Shown here in pieces: positions 34,321 to 48,105 of a stretch of DNA of 64,000 nt (position 1 is the first letter of the stretch; each line of letters starts with the position of its first letter). This DNA is from Aedes albopictus. Taxonomy: Eukaryota > Arthropoda > Insecta > Diptera > Culicidae. The stretch is taken from positions 342,252,263 to 342,316,262 of the forward strand of contig NC_085138.1 of the NCBI RefSeq assembly GCF_035046485.1, written 5' to 3'. The translations under genes and the position numbers were made by a program. Below the pieces are notes generated by a model that made no database searches, was not told the DNA's origin, and worked only from the letters and a program-made list of their open reading frames with translations.

Positions 34321-34639
34321 CTGTTCTGTATTAATTTTGGGAGCATATTTTAGCAAAAGGGTTTTAGAGACGAACCAGCTCAGGACTAAAAGTCTCAAAA
34401 ATAAAGAAATATAAAAGCAATAGGGTGAAGTCGTGACTTATAATTTATAAAAGTTATGAATATCAAAAAATAAACAAACAGTGACACTTGTTGACACACT
34501 AAACTTCACTATTTAACTTTCGAGTGGAAAATTTTGATGTTTTGTATGAAGCGTAACACTGCACTGGACTCCATCCCTCCCCCTTAGCGTTACGTAATAT
34601 TTGAACGAACCTCTAAAAATCCCAAGATAAATCACTGGA

Positions 34640-36880
34640 GACATCCTGATCACTGATCTGATCACTACCTGGTGATGGTTAAACTGCGCCCAAAACTCTT
34701 CGTTATTAACAATGTACAGTACCGGCGGCCGCCCCGGTGCGATCTAGAGTGACTGAAGCAACCGGATGTCGCCTCAGCATACGCGCAGAATCTTGAGGCA
34801 GCGTTGCCGGACGAGGATGTGCTCGATGTGGCCCATCAAAAACGCAGCCGAGAGCACTATCGGGTACGTAGAACGGAGTCGACGAAACGATTGGTTCGAC
34901 GAGGAGTGCAGAGTGGTTCTGGAGGAAAAGGATGCAGCGCGGGCGGTAATGCTGCAGCATGGAACCCGTCAGAATGTAGAGCGATACAGACAGAAGCGGA
35001 AGCAACAGACCCGTCTTTTCCGGGAGAAAAAGCGCCGCCTGGAAGAAGCGGAGTGCGAGAAAATGGAACTGCTGTGCCGTTCACAAGAAACACGTAAGTT
35101 CTACCAGAAACTCAACGCATCCCGCAAAGGCTACGTGCCACAAGCCGAAATCTGCAGGGATAATGACGGGAGCCTCCTGACGGACAAACGTGAGGTGCTC
35201 GAAAGGTGGAAGCAGCGCTTCGACGAGCACCTGAATGGCGAAGAGAATGTAGGCACGGAGGACCAAGGCAGCGGAGGAATTGACTATGTTGGTGCAGCAT
35301 AGGACGGGAACGAACCAACTCTCATGCTGAGGGAAGTTAAGGATGCTATCCACCAGCTCAAAAACAACAAAGCGGCTGGTAAGGACGGTATCGCAGCAGA
35401 ACTCATCAAGATGGGCCCGGAAAAGTTGGCCACCTGTCTGCACCAGTCAAGATCTGGGAAACCGAACAGCTACCGGAGGAGTGGAGGGAAGGGATAATCT
35501 GTCCCATCCACAAGAAAGGCGACAAGTTAATGTGTGAGAACTTTCGAGCGATTACCATTTTGAATGCCGCCTACAAAGTGATATCCCAGATCATCTTCCG
35601 TCGTCTTTCACCTAAAGTAAATGAGTTCGTGGGAAGTTACCAAGCCGGTTTCATCGACGGCCGGTCGACAACGAACCAGATCTTCACCGTACGGCAAATC
35701 CTCCAGAAATGCCGTGAATACCAGGTCCCAACGCACCACCTGTTTATCGACTTCAAAGCGGCATACGACAGTATCGACCGCACAGAGCTATGGAAAATCA
35801 TGGACGAGAACAGCTTTCCCGGGAAGCTTACCAGACTGATAAGAGCAACGATGGACGGTGTGCAGAACAGCGTAAGGATTTCGGGTGAACTATCCAGTTC
35901 ATTCGAATCTCGACGGGGACTACGACGACGACGAAGGTGATGGACTTTCCTGCCTACTATTCAACATCGCCCTGGAAGATGTTATGCGACCAGCCGGGCT
36001 CAACAGCCGGGGTACGATATTCACGAAATCCGACCAATTTGTCTGTTTTGCGGATTACATTGATATTATTGCTAGGACATTTGGAACGGTGGCAGAACTG
36101 TACACCCGCCTGAAACGTGAAGCAGCAAAGGTTGGACTGGTGGTGAATGCGGCTAAGAAAAGTACATGCTGATAGGTGGGACTGAGCGAGACAGGTCAAG
36201 CCTTGGCAACAATGTTACGATAGACGGGGATACTTTCGAGGTGGTAGAAGAATTCGTCTACCTTGGTTCCTTGCTAACGGCTGACAATAACGTGAGCCGT
36301 GAAATTCGGAGGCGCATCATCAGCGGAAGTCGGGCCTACTACGGGCTCCAGAAGAAACTGCGGTCGAAAAAGATTCACCCACGCACCAAATGCACCATGT
36401 ACAGAACACTAATAAGACCGGTGATCCTCTACGGGCACGAGACATGGACCATGCTCGAGGAGGACCTACAAGCACTCGGAGTTTTCGAGCGACGCGTGCT
36501 AAGAACGATCTTCGGCGGTGTGCAGGAGAACGGTGTGTGGCGGAGAAGGATGAACCACGAGCTCGCTGCACTTGACGGCGAACCCAGCATCCAGAAGGTG
36601 GCCAAAGCCGGAAGGATACGGTGGCCAGGGCACGTTGCAAGAATGCCGGACAACAACCCTGCAAAGCTGGTGTTTGCAACTGATCCGGTTGGCACAAGAA
36701 GGCGTGGAGAGCAGAGAGCACGATGGGCGGACCAGGTGGAGCGTGATCTGGCGAGTGTTGGGCGTGATCGACGTTGGAGAGCTGCAGCTGCAAATCGAGT
36801 ATTATGGCGGCAAATTGTTGATTCAGTATTATCATGAATTTGATGTTAACTAAATAAATGAATTGTTAAAATTTCAAGTG
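34640..36880 (+). pseudogene. RTE-type LINE (JAM-like), 5' truncated and frameshifted
   Basis: It opens with the end of an endonuclease (DHYLVMVKLRPK) and runs through a charged linker (34766-35302, stop), NNKAAGKDGI, NFRAITILNAAYKVISQI, DFKAAYDSIDRTELW and a damaged motif B. Motif C is FADYIDIIA, so the usual second catalytic Asp is missing. The C-terminal part is intact at 36166-36837 (YLGSLLTADNNVSREI, RPVILYGHETW, RIRWPGHVARM). At about 35915-35940 a CGA triplet expansion replaces the Gln-Gly-Asp motif and shifts frame. The short 3' end with TAAATAAATGAA fits the RTE clade. At least three frame breaks; inactive. Confidence 0.75.
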
Positions 36881-37980
36881 TGTTGAATACTACGGAGGTG
36901 CTTACGTCAACCATGAGAATATGGACAGAAAAGATGCCATTTAAGAATTTCATGAACCAAAGAATCAGCAATGTTTCCTGGGAAGTGCTGCCAAATTTAT
37001 GGATGCATCTAAAGAAGAGAAATTGAAGACTTCATGGATGTAATTGTGAACTCCTACTCGTCGGGAAAAAATCTTTGAAAGAAAAATTTCGGTCGACATT
37101 CCTTGGAACTTTTCTATAGAATTTGAATAACAATTCTAACGCGGTGCTGATCCTCGTACTACGTGTTAAGCTAATGTTTATAGCTAATATTTATAGATTT
37201 TATGCAATTCATTATAATAATTTTTGTTTGATAATTTTGGTACCATAATACCAAATTTTTTCCGAACTGGTTCATTATGCAACTAAAATGAGCTGCATAA
37301 CGAAAAATAGATGTTTAGGAATGTATAAATTAATCTATGGGAAAACTGGGAATTGAACTCGGACCTCCTGATATATAGTCACTTACCTTAGCACCTACAC
37401 CACACACAATTGTATACTTATCCTCGAAAATGAGAGCATTACTTGTTCCTTAAATCAGCCTTTCAATGAACTCCAAATCAGCTAAAGGTTGGATAAAATC
37501 ACCATAATAAGATGTTTGGGAGCTGAATAAAGGATTGTACCTCTTGTGCTCAGTTTTTGTTCAAATTAAGGTTGCTTTGAAGAAGTTGAAAAAACGTTTG
37601 TACAGCATCAAATTGTTACCTGAGTAAGTGGATTCTACGAAAACATTGTTTGGGTAAACTGTCAAAAATCATTTGATCAAAGGTTCAACAACAGATGATT
37701 AATTAACTTATGCATACTGGTCGCCGGCGCAGTGGAAAATGTACCCAATAGGGGGAAAAATGCGTGCTGGTGCCTGTTTTAAAGCTGCTTACACAGATGA
37801 ATTACATTCTAATCAACTTAATAAAGACTGCCCCAGAAAGTATGGACGCAGTAAGAAAATACTGGCATACTAAAGTTATTGATGACTAGTTCTGTTTGAA
37901 GGTCACATCCTGTTGGTCCCATGCTCTCAGCATTTGTATAGCGGTTTGGGCTATTCCAGCAGTTTGTTTCAAAATACATG
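36881..37980. other. Intergenic DNA; weak tRNA-like remnant near 37340-37430
   Basis: The complement of 37340-37370 contains GTCCGAGTTCAATTCCC, resembling a Pol III B box, but no full cloverleaf folds. Otherwise nothing seen. Confidence 0.3.
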
Positions 37981-37995
37981 AACCTTCAGCGGAAC
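37981..37995 (+). repeat. 15-bp target-site duplication, left copy
   Basis: AACCTTCAGCGGAAC is repeated exactly at 44579-44593, on either side of the two-ORF LINE. Confidence 0.85.
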
Positions 37996-39269
37996 CAAAT
38001 TCTAAAAAGGATGATTGTCCTGCAGTTCCTGCTGCAACATCTACATCTTCCAGAGTAAAAATTTTTCCGGCAACTTTTCTTGGTCCTTATCCCGTTTATT
38101 TTAGAAAAAAAGGACAAACCAATCAATGTTCTGCTTATTTCTGCAGAAGTATATAAACGTTATAAATCCGTAAAGGAAATCAAAAAGGTTTCTTTGGATA
38201 AGTTGAGGGTTGTTTTTGGTTCTCGTGGAGATGCTAATGCTCTCCTTGAATCAAATTTATTTGGCAATTTGTATCGTGTGTACGCACCTTGCGACGCATG
38301 TGAAATTAGTGGATTCATTAACGACGAAACTTTAACATGTGATGAAATTAGGAATTTTGGTTTAGGTATTTTCAAAAACAAATCTATCCCCCCAGTGAAA
38401 GTTTTGGATTGTTATCGACTATCCAAATTATCTTTTGATGGCAACTCATCTAATTACATTCACTCTGATTGTATTAGAATAACTTTTGCCGGATCAGTTC
38501 TTCCGGATGTGATTTCGGTTAATAATGTTAATTTTGACGTGAGACTTTACTTTCCAAAGCTCATGCATTGTACTAATTGCCTTTTGTTTGGACATACATC
38601 TAACTTTTGTTCCAACAAACCTAAATGCTCCAAATGTGGAGATAATCATTCTTCGTCTGAATGTGTCAAGCATTCGGATGTTTGTATTTATTGCAAAAAA
38701 CAACATAATTTGTTTAAAGATTGTTCAGTTTACAAAACTAATCAAAAAAATTCAACTAACAAATTAAATTGAAAAATCAATTATCTTATTCAGAAATTTT
38801 AAAAAAATCTGACAATTTCACTACTTCTAACATGTATGAAACACTATCTGAATGTGAAAATGATGAATTTGATGAGACCTCTAATCAGTTTGTTTACAAA
38901 CCTCCAACTAAAAGAAAAAGAAATAATTTACTTTCTAACAAAAATAATGTAAATTGTGATCCATGTCCATCTACATCTTCTGAAAAACACTTCCCTTCGT
39001 TGAAAACTCCATCTCAAACAATTCCTGGGTTTCAAAGAGTTGATATCGATGAACCACTACCCAACAATAATGATAATAATAATAACTCTTCAAACAGTAT
39101 TGACAACAACGAAGGTTCTATTTTAAATATTTTGGAACAAATTATTGATGTTTTGGGATTTAGTGAATTCTGGAAAAATTTGATCAAAAAATGTTTACCC
39201 TTTTTTGCCTCACTTTTTGAAAAATTGAATTCTTTTGGACCACTCATTGCTTCCTTGTTCTCGTTTTAA
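37996..39269 (+). pseudogene. ORF1 (gag-like) of the two-ORF LINE, frameshifted
   Basis: The reading starts in the frame of KIFPATFLGPYPVYFRKK and slips at an A-run (38104-38110) into 38112-38772, which carries CTNCLLFGHTSNFC, CSKCGDNHSSSEC and CIYCKKQHNLFKDC, three zinc knuckles that bind element RNA. A stop at 38770-38772 breaks it again before a Ser/Asn-rich tail (38769-39269). The first ATG of the family is not present, so the 5' end is truncated. Confidence 0.75.
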
Positions 39270-39899
39270 TGGCTAGCATCAATTCAAACAAATTTAATAT
39301 ATTGCAATGGAACTGTCGTAGTATTTTACCTAAATTTGACAGATTGAAGGTTCTTTTATTAAAACATAATGTAGATATTTTTTGCCTTAATGAAACTTGG
39401 TTGGTGAAGAGTAAACAGTTTAACATTTCTGCTTATGATATTATTCGAAAAGATAGGGACGTTCCATCTGGGGGAGTGTTAATAGGTATTCGTAATGGTA
39501 TTGAGTTTAAGTGTTTAAATTTACCATTGATCTCACCAATTGAATACATTGCTATTTCTGTTAAATACAATGACATTAAATTGTCTATTATTTGTTTTTA
39601 TATCCCTCCAAATTCATCATTTTCATTATCAGATTTTAAAAATGTTCTAGATAATGTTCCATCTCCATTTTACATACTAGGAGATTTCAATGCACATAAT
39701 ATTGCTTGGGGTAGTGATATTACTGATGGTAGAGGAAATTTGATTATGGATATTATTGATGAATTTAATTTAAGTATTCTTAATGATGGGTCCTTTACTA
39801 GAATTGCTGTTCCTCCTGCTTATCATACGTGCATTGATTTATCTTTTTGTTCAAATTGTTTGTCATTTATTTCTTCCTGGAAAACTATCAATGATCCTA

Positions 39900-39986
39900 G
39901 ACCGTTCGCAATGCTGTTTTATTTTGTATGGCGAGTTTTAAAATTTTTAAAACTCGCCATACAAAATAAAACAGCATTGCGAACGG
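39900..39986. mobile_element. 87-bp perfect palindrome inserted in the endonuclease domain
   Basis: Arms 39902-39943 and 39945-39986 (42 bases, starting CCGTTCGCAATGC) are exact complements with a single T between. CCTA is present on both sides (39896-39899 and 39987-39990), a 4-bp duplication. Removing the insert and one CCTA restores the endonuclease frame, which proves insertion. Confidence 0.95.
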
Positions 39987-40800
39987 CCTAATGGTAGTGA
40001 TCATTTACCTATTTTGATTGAAATTTGTAATTCTATTAATTCTAACTATAATCAACCATCTAATGAATCACGTGTTCCTGACCTATGTAAAAATGTAGAT
40101 TGGATCAAATTTGCTGATCTCATTTCGTTATCATTAACCAACTTTGATTATTCCGTATCTTCTCTTGAAAACTATAAGTTATTTTGTGAGATATTAATTC
40201 GGTGTTTATTTAAATCTCAAAAATTTAAAAACTTTACTAAATCATCTGTAAATAAACGTCCTTCATTTTGGTGGGACAGTGATTGTTCATTTGCTTTTGT
40301 TTTGTTGAAAATCTTGATAGAGAGTCTTCTTTATGGACAGTTGCCAGGAATTTGCGAAATCATAATTCTTCTCCTCCTGAAATTCTAGAATATTCTGAAG
40401 ATTGGATTCATAAATTTTCATCTAAGATTTGTCCAGATTTTGTTCCTCCGATTATAAATTTCAAAAATCATCAAAAATATAATCACTTTCCTGAACTTTG
40501 TGCTCCATTTTCTATAGAAGAGTTTAACTTGGCTTTATCCATAACAAATAAAACTTCTCCGGGTATTGATAATATAAAATTTGTAGTGTTGCAAAATTTA
40601 CCGTTTGATGGGAAATTACATTTATTAGGATTATATAATTCATTTCTTTTTGAGAACACTTTACCTTTAGAATGGCGTGCTATTAAGGTTATAAGTATAG
40701 TTAAACCGGGTAAGGATCCTTCGTTTGTAGGTAGTCGTAGACGAATTAGTTTACTATCATGCCTGCCTACTAATGGAAAGAATGATATTAAATCGTCTTG

Positions 40801-41659
<859 letters not shown>

Positions 41660-43794
41660 ATCGTTTTGCATTATGGGCCGAGAACAACAACATTTTATCC
41701 TCATCGCAGTTTGGATTTAGGAAAGGATCTAGCACTCGTGATTGCATTGCTCTTTTAGCTTCCCAAGTCAATCTTTCATTTAATATAAAGCAGGATGTAG
41801 TTTCTACTTTCCTGGATGTTTCCGGGGCTTACGATTCTGTTCTCATTGATTAACTTTTTCAGAAACTGAATAATTTCAAAATTCCTTGTGTTATGAGTAA
41901 TTTTATATATAATTTATTTTCTTTTAAAATTATGCATTTTTACCACAATGGTTCTTCTAAACTGATTAGATATAGTTACTTTGGACTTCCCTCAGGCTCT
42001 TGTTTGAGTCCTTTTTTATATAATTTATTCACAAGTGATTTGGCGTTAGTTATACCAAATGGATGTTATTTTTATCAATTTGCTGATGATAAAGTTTTAT
42101 CTATCAGTGGTAAAAACAGAGAAATTATTCGTCATTTTATGCAATGTACGTTAGATAATATTGATGTTTGGGCTCATTACAATGGATTTACATTTTCAGT
42201 TTCGAAAACCAAATTTATTATATTTTCACGTAAACATTCTACAGTCAGTTTTAATTTGTATCATAATGGTCATGAAATCGAGCAAGTTGATGATTATAAA
42301 TATTTGGGAATATGGTTTGATTCAAAATTATTGTGGAATAAACATATTCAATATGTACAAAAAATTTGTGCAAAAAGAATCAATTTTCTTAGATCTATAA
42401 CAGGGACTTGGTGGGGAGCTCACCCTTCAGATTTAATAGCACTTTATAAAACAACCATTCGTTCTGTTATGGAATATGGATGTTTTGCTTTTGCAAGTGC
42501 TGCCAAAACTCATTTTTCCAAACTTGAAAAAATTCAATTTCGTTGTCTAAGAATTTGTTCAAAACTAATGAACTCTACTCATACTCAATCAGTAGAAGTT
42601 TTATCTGGAATTATTCCTCTTAGAATTCGTTTCATTGAATTAAATAGCAAATTTATGTTACAATGCTTCAATATTAGTCATCCAGTAGTTAACATTTTAA
42701 AATATTTATTTGAAATAAATCCTACTTGTAGAATTTTAGATTCCTTTAATTATTGTTCTTCAGTAAATATAATACCGAGTTCAATTCCATCACGTCATTT
42801 CCATAATTATGGTATTGATATTCATTAATTTCATCCTATAGTGGATTTGTCTTTTTATCACGAACTGAAACAAATCCCAAATTATGAATATCCTCGTTTT
42901 GCACCTATTTTATTTCAACGTAAATTTGTTGGCCTAGAGCCTAATCAGTTTTACTTTACTGATGGATCATTAATCCAAAATGTAGCTGGATTTGGTTTTT
43001 ACAATTATTCTTCAGCATATTTTTTCAAACTACAATCTCCTTGCTCGATTTTTATTGCTGAATTAATTGCATTATATTATACATGTACTTTAATCAGAAA
43101 TTTGTCGCCAAATATTTTTATTATATGTTCAGATAGTTTAGGCTGTTTGAATGCTATCAAGTCGATTAATTTTAATTTTAAAACGCATCATATCATTTTG
43201 AAGTTGAAAGAAGAACAATATAATTTACATCTTCAGAGTTTTGTTATCAAGTTCGTGTGGATTCCTGCTCATCCAAATATTTATGGTAATGAGCAAGCTG
43301 ATGCTTTAGCCAAACTAGGTGTTCGTAATGGTGTTGAATATTGTCGACAAATTGCTTCATCTGAATATTTTACAGAGTTGAGAAATCATTCGTTAGTTAA
43401 TTGGCAAAATTCATGAGATTCTAGTGATAAGGGGCGTTGGTGTCATTCCATTTGGCCTATAGTCAACCAAACTTTATGGTTTAAAAATATGTTTGTTGGA
43501 CGAAACTTCATTTGTACATTATCAAGACTTATGTCTAATCATTATTTATGTAACAGTCATTTATATCGTATTGATATCAAAGATTCTAATTTGTGTGATT
43601 TTTGCTCAGCCTATGAGGACATTGATCATATAGTTTTCCATTGTAGTAGATATTCTGTACCTAGAATTAATTTTATTAGCAATATTAGGAGAGATAATCA
43701 TAGGGTTCCAGAATCTGTTCGTGATATTTTAGGTAGTAAAAATCTTCGTTTGATGAAAATACTTTGTAGTTTTTTAAATGAAATTTCGTATATA

Positions 43795-44284
43795 GGGTAA
43801 GTGTACCAATTATGGCTATAGTACCAATTATTCGCCATAGTTGATTTTCACCCTTTAACGATGTCATTCAACAAGAAAAAAAATGTGAACAACAGATCAC
43901 GTTCACAAAAGATGGTTGCACTCATTTATACTCCACATTTTGCTCAAATCATGGTAGAAATAAATCATTTTCCTTAAAATTTCAGCTTCCTTGCACCCTT
44001 TTTCGCCATAGTGTACCAATTATGGCTAACCCCATAAGGAATGCATGCAAATAGTGCGAAAAGGAATCGAAGTTAAAAAATGTAGCCATAACTGGTGCAG
44101 GGTTCCGATCATTGGCACACGCTGTAATAAATACTAAGAGTAGTTATAGCTCCGTTTCTATATTTATCCTGTAAAGTATGGAAACTAAGCTATCTTTTAA
44201 CATATTGATGACATTCGTTGGTCTTCTTCTTATTTTTGTATAAATAGCTTTCCTTAGGTAGTGCCGTAATTGGTACACTTACCC
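43795..44284. mobile_element. MITE with GGGTAAGTGTACCAATTA ends, TA duplication
   Basis: Left GGGTAAGTGTACCAATTATG and right CGTAATTGGTACACTTACCC, flanked by TA at 43793-43794 and 44285-44286. Inserted six codons before the end of the LINE ORF2. Confidence 0.9.
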
Positions 44285-44578
44285 TAGTATGGTACTCTTT
44301 TTTTTAAATTTCTCGTTCCAGAAATATCTCAGTGGTAGATGAAAATTGTGGTTCATTCAAGACTTTGGAGGATTTTCGGCCCATATTCAAGATTTGGCTC
44401 TGCTATGGATGAATGCCGTTTGAGCCTTTATTATAAGTTATATTACCTTTGTAAATGTTTTTTGAAAAGAAAAAAAAATGTGCCTTTTTGAGAACGATTT
44501 CAATGAGAGTAAAAGAAATCACTCAAAGGGGCTTTTCCCTCTTTCTAAATTTTGGTTAAAAATAAAAACTAACTAACT

Positions 44579-44593
44579 AACCTTCAGCGGAAC
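44579..44593 (+). repeat. 15-bp target-site duplication, right copy
   Basis: Exact copy of 37981-37995, following the AACT tail. Confidence 0.85.
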
Positions 44594-44627
44594 ATCATCG
44601 AAAAAATGTGCACACATGATGTACGTA

Positions 44628-45956
44628 GAGTAATGCGGGGCAAAAGTTCGCACCTAACAGACTTCACAAAATAACTATTAAACGAAAAGAAAATAATATC
44701 GTTTTTCTTCATTAAACGGGTCCCTATCATGTTGCCTTCAAAACGTAGTACTAGATTTTTTCGCGTTCCTTTTGTAGTTTTAGTAATACAATTTTTAACA
44801 CAAGTACTCCAATGCGAACTTTTGCCCCATAGTGGGGGCAAAAGTTCGCATTATGCGGGGCAAAAGTTCGCACCTTGCACAGGGTAGTTTATTGGTGTGA
44901 TGTTCATTTATTTCATGTTAATTCATGTTCGTCTTTTAACTCTAGCCATGAAATCTGTTTCTTTCTGTTCTTAGCATTACGGCCCAACTGGAATATGACC
45001 TGGTGTTCAGCTTTTGCATAGAATGTGTTTTATGAAGACTTCCACAACTATGAACTAAGATGTGTCCTTTCCAGCATTACTGAAGTTGTCAAAATACGTT
45101 GTGGGGTACTCATAGAGATACGTGTTGCACAAAATACATGAAAAAAAAAAACAAATAAGCAGCAAAACTATTGAACGGGACCGTAATCAAATCTTATCCC
45201 CGTCGGTATGGTGATGAGTTATAGCGGTCAATTTACAAACTAAGCTATGAAAGACCCCGGTAAAGTAGATGAACATAAGAACTTCAGAAACATACGAAAA
45301 GACACGACGAGGATGACAAAGAAAATATATTAACATGTTTTTAGCCATTTTTCATTTCTTAATTTAAATGGGTGAACATAATGTTTCCCTTACAATGTAA
45401 CTTCTTACAAAACTATGTTCAAACCCTCTGCCGGAACGATTTCAAGATGCATACTACACATATTATACATATATAGTAGTTTCTATACGAAATCATCATT
45501 GATTCAAAGATTCTGTAATTATATTGATGCACTAGATTCAGAAATCTAGTGCGAACTTTTGCCCCACAGCTACTGCGAACTTTTGCCCCACTGTCGAGGT
45601 TTTAACAATGTCCCTTTCTGCAAGAAGCACTAGTAGTTTATTGTTTATTCGAGTACACCTCTCGAACTACTATGGAATAACGATTCTCCGACATCAAGAG
45701 GTTATGAGATTCTTCTTCTTTCTGTTACTACAAATACTTATTCCAAAAGGTCCAAAAATTCTATCAAAACACCTAGAAACACATTTTTTCGCATAACTCT
45801 GCCAAATCATAACGAAATCGTTCCAATTTTTATTGACGAGTAACTAACCTGATTATGTGTCGAACCCATATAGATTTGTTTGGGTTCATAACTCGTACTC
45901 AGAAAAAGACCCACTGCGAACTTTTGCCCCGTGCGAACTTTTGCCCCGCATTACTC
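44628..45956. mobile_element. DNA element with GAGTAATGCGGGGCAAAAG ends, TA duplication
   Basis: The left GAGTAATGCGGGGCAAAAGT and right ACTTTTGCCCCGCATTACTC are exact inverted copies of about 26 bases. TA flanks at 44626-44627 and 45957-45958. GGGGCAAAAGTTCGCA recurs inside in both orientations (44817-44875 and 45548-45592). There is no transposase. Confidence 0.9.
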
Positions 45957-46799
45957 TACAGAGCTTGAAAGCTCACTTAGGAAATGAGCAAAATACACAT
46001 GGAGTAACTGAGACAACCGTTTAAGCAGCCATCAGCAAACACGGCGGGAATAACACGTAATGAGCATATGCAAAAACTGTGTCAAAAATAAAGATCTTTC
46101 TAACCCTCGTTTCGATGAACGTATAATGAAGATATTTGAGCACAAGAAAAAACCTTCCGACTTACACAGAGCAGCATATGATCAAAAAAGTTACCATTTT
46201 GAATTCCAATGATCATCGTGCCAAAGAACGTTTGAAAATTCAATCTTATAGCTAGCAGACACAGCCAAAACAAAATCCGAAACAAGAACCGTCGATCAGG
46301 CCCAAACAATTGAAGACTATGTGCGTCCATACTTTCTGGGGCATCCTATATTCAGCTCTCCATGTATTGCTGATTGAAGAGGCTGAACAGGCCATGTTTC
46401 AGATCAATATTCAGCTATCATTGTGTTCAGCCACTGACACCACTAACCCAACCAAGGTTGGGGGGTTCTGGGGGGTCTCGGGTACGTCACATGAGGTCCG
46501 AGGGGGCTTTCAGCGGTATTTTGGATTTCAGAGGGTTTGCTAAGGCGTTTGAGAGAGCTTTGGAGGGTCTCAGGTGCGTTACATGGGGTCCAAAGGGGTT
46601 ATTGATGGAATTTGCGAAGTTTCAGAGGATTTTCAGCGAGTTTTCGTAAGATGCGACAGACGTTTTCTTCTAGTCAAGTTTAAAACGATTTCATTCAATC
46701 GGAGTACCTATCAAATGAGAAGTTAATCTTTGTCAATTGAATGAATTGTCATCCAATTGGCAAGATCTGCACCATTGGGGAGATTTTTGCACAAAATAG
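45957..46799. other. Intergenic DNA
   Basis: Repeats of GGGGTCTCGGGTACGTCACA-type sequence at 46460-46640, otherwise no gene seen. Confidence 0.3.
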
Positions 46800-47173
46800 T
46801 CAAATCGGAAGATTTGCCAAACACACGTACCGTACCTGTTGAGCTCTGGTGTTTCGAAAAAAGGTACAAATTAGGTGCAGCTCCACCACGCCAAAATATC
46901 CCATGGGCTCTAGTGCAGCACTGATGATGATGTTGGGTGAGGAAAATGCATGTAGCTCGCTGAAACGACGAAGCCGGCGAAAGAGAGAAGAACGATGGAC
47001 AAAGAAAAGAGTCAACGATGACGATGATGGCTGAAGGAACTGCTGCATCGTCTCACTACTTGATTCGAATAAAGGACCGCTCAAAGAAGAAATACCAAAG
47101 AGTGTGCAGTCGCAGTGTGCACCTGAACTGCATTTCCAGCAGAATTGGGGTGCGGCGGTGGAGTGCGGTAGAC

Positions 47174-47673
47174 NNNNNNNNNNNNNNNNNNNNNNNNNNN
47201 NNNNNNNNNNNNNNNNNNNNNNNNNNNNNNNNNNNNNNNNNNNNNNNNNNNNNNNNNNNNNNNNNNNNNNNNNNNNNNNNNNNNNNNNNNNNNNNNNNNN
47301 NNNNNNNNNNNNNNNNNNNNNNNNNNNNNNNNNNNNNNNNNNNNNNNNNNNNNNNNNNNNNNNNNNNNNNNNNNNNNNNNNNNNNNNNNNNNNNNNNNNN
47401 NNNNNNNNNNNNNNNNNNNNNNNNNNNNNNNNNNNNNNNNNNNNNNNNNNNNNNNNNNNNNNNNNNNNNNNNNNNNNNNNNNNNNNNNNNNNNNNNNNNN
47501 NNNNNNNNNNNNNNNNNNNNNNNNNNNNNNNNNNNNNNNNNNNNNNNNNNNNNNNNNNNNNNNNNNNNNNNNNNNNNNNNNNNNNNNNNNNNNNNNNNNN
47601 NNNNNNNNNNNNNNNNNNNNNNNNNNNNNNNNNNNNNNNNNNNNNNNNNNNNNNNNNNNNNNNNNNNNNNNNN
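47174..47673. other. Assembly gap (500 N)
   Basis: Exactly 500 undetermined bases interrupting an open frame on the - strand. Confidence 1.
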
Positions 47674-48105
47674 GATCCTGTCTTCCAGTGAAACCTCATT
47701 GTACACCATTAGGATTCTTCTCATATCAGGCACAGATATGATGGCTGAACACGCAATATGATCGATAGCTGCTCCAGCCCACGCTTCAATTGCTAGCAGG
47801 TTGAACATATCTGTACTGCTTTCCTGGAAAGCGTTGTGGATCACTTCAAAGGAAAACATCCTTTCCAGTAAGGTGGTCATCCTGACAGTGTTAGGAGCCC
47901 ACTCTGTCCAAAATGGGTTCCGAGAATCCTCCGCTACACTCTCGACCATAGTCCGGATTCCTTCTCTTGTTCTAACAACATCTCCATTACACCTGACACA
48001 CACATGGCCACAGCCTTGTACTCCACCAGCCTTGGCATAATCGTCGAACGAGCTTGATCCAGACTCATTTATCTTCTTATCATGATCTGGGTTGGGGTGG
48101 TTCAC
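47674..48105 (-). CDS. Unidentified protein fragment, runs into the gap
   Basis: An open frame of 144 codons with natural-looking composition: an early cysteine patch (GCGHVCVRC), then a mostly helical stretch (LLERMFSFEVIHNAFQESS, AWAGAAIDHIACSAI, MRRILMVYNEVSLEDRI). No ATG precedes it in frame; the 48105 codon is GTG. The region beyond the gap (47173-46800) is open but low in quality and may be unrelated. I do not recognise the family. It could be a host exon, a retroelement gag or an endogenised virus gene; the missing ATG and LTR-rich surroundings make the last two plausible. Confidence 0.4.

Noticed and set aside
37340..37430. Possible tRNA gene on the - strand
   Set aside because: B-box-like sequence only; acceptor and T stems do not pair.
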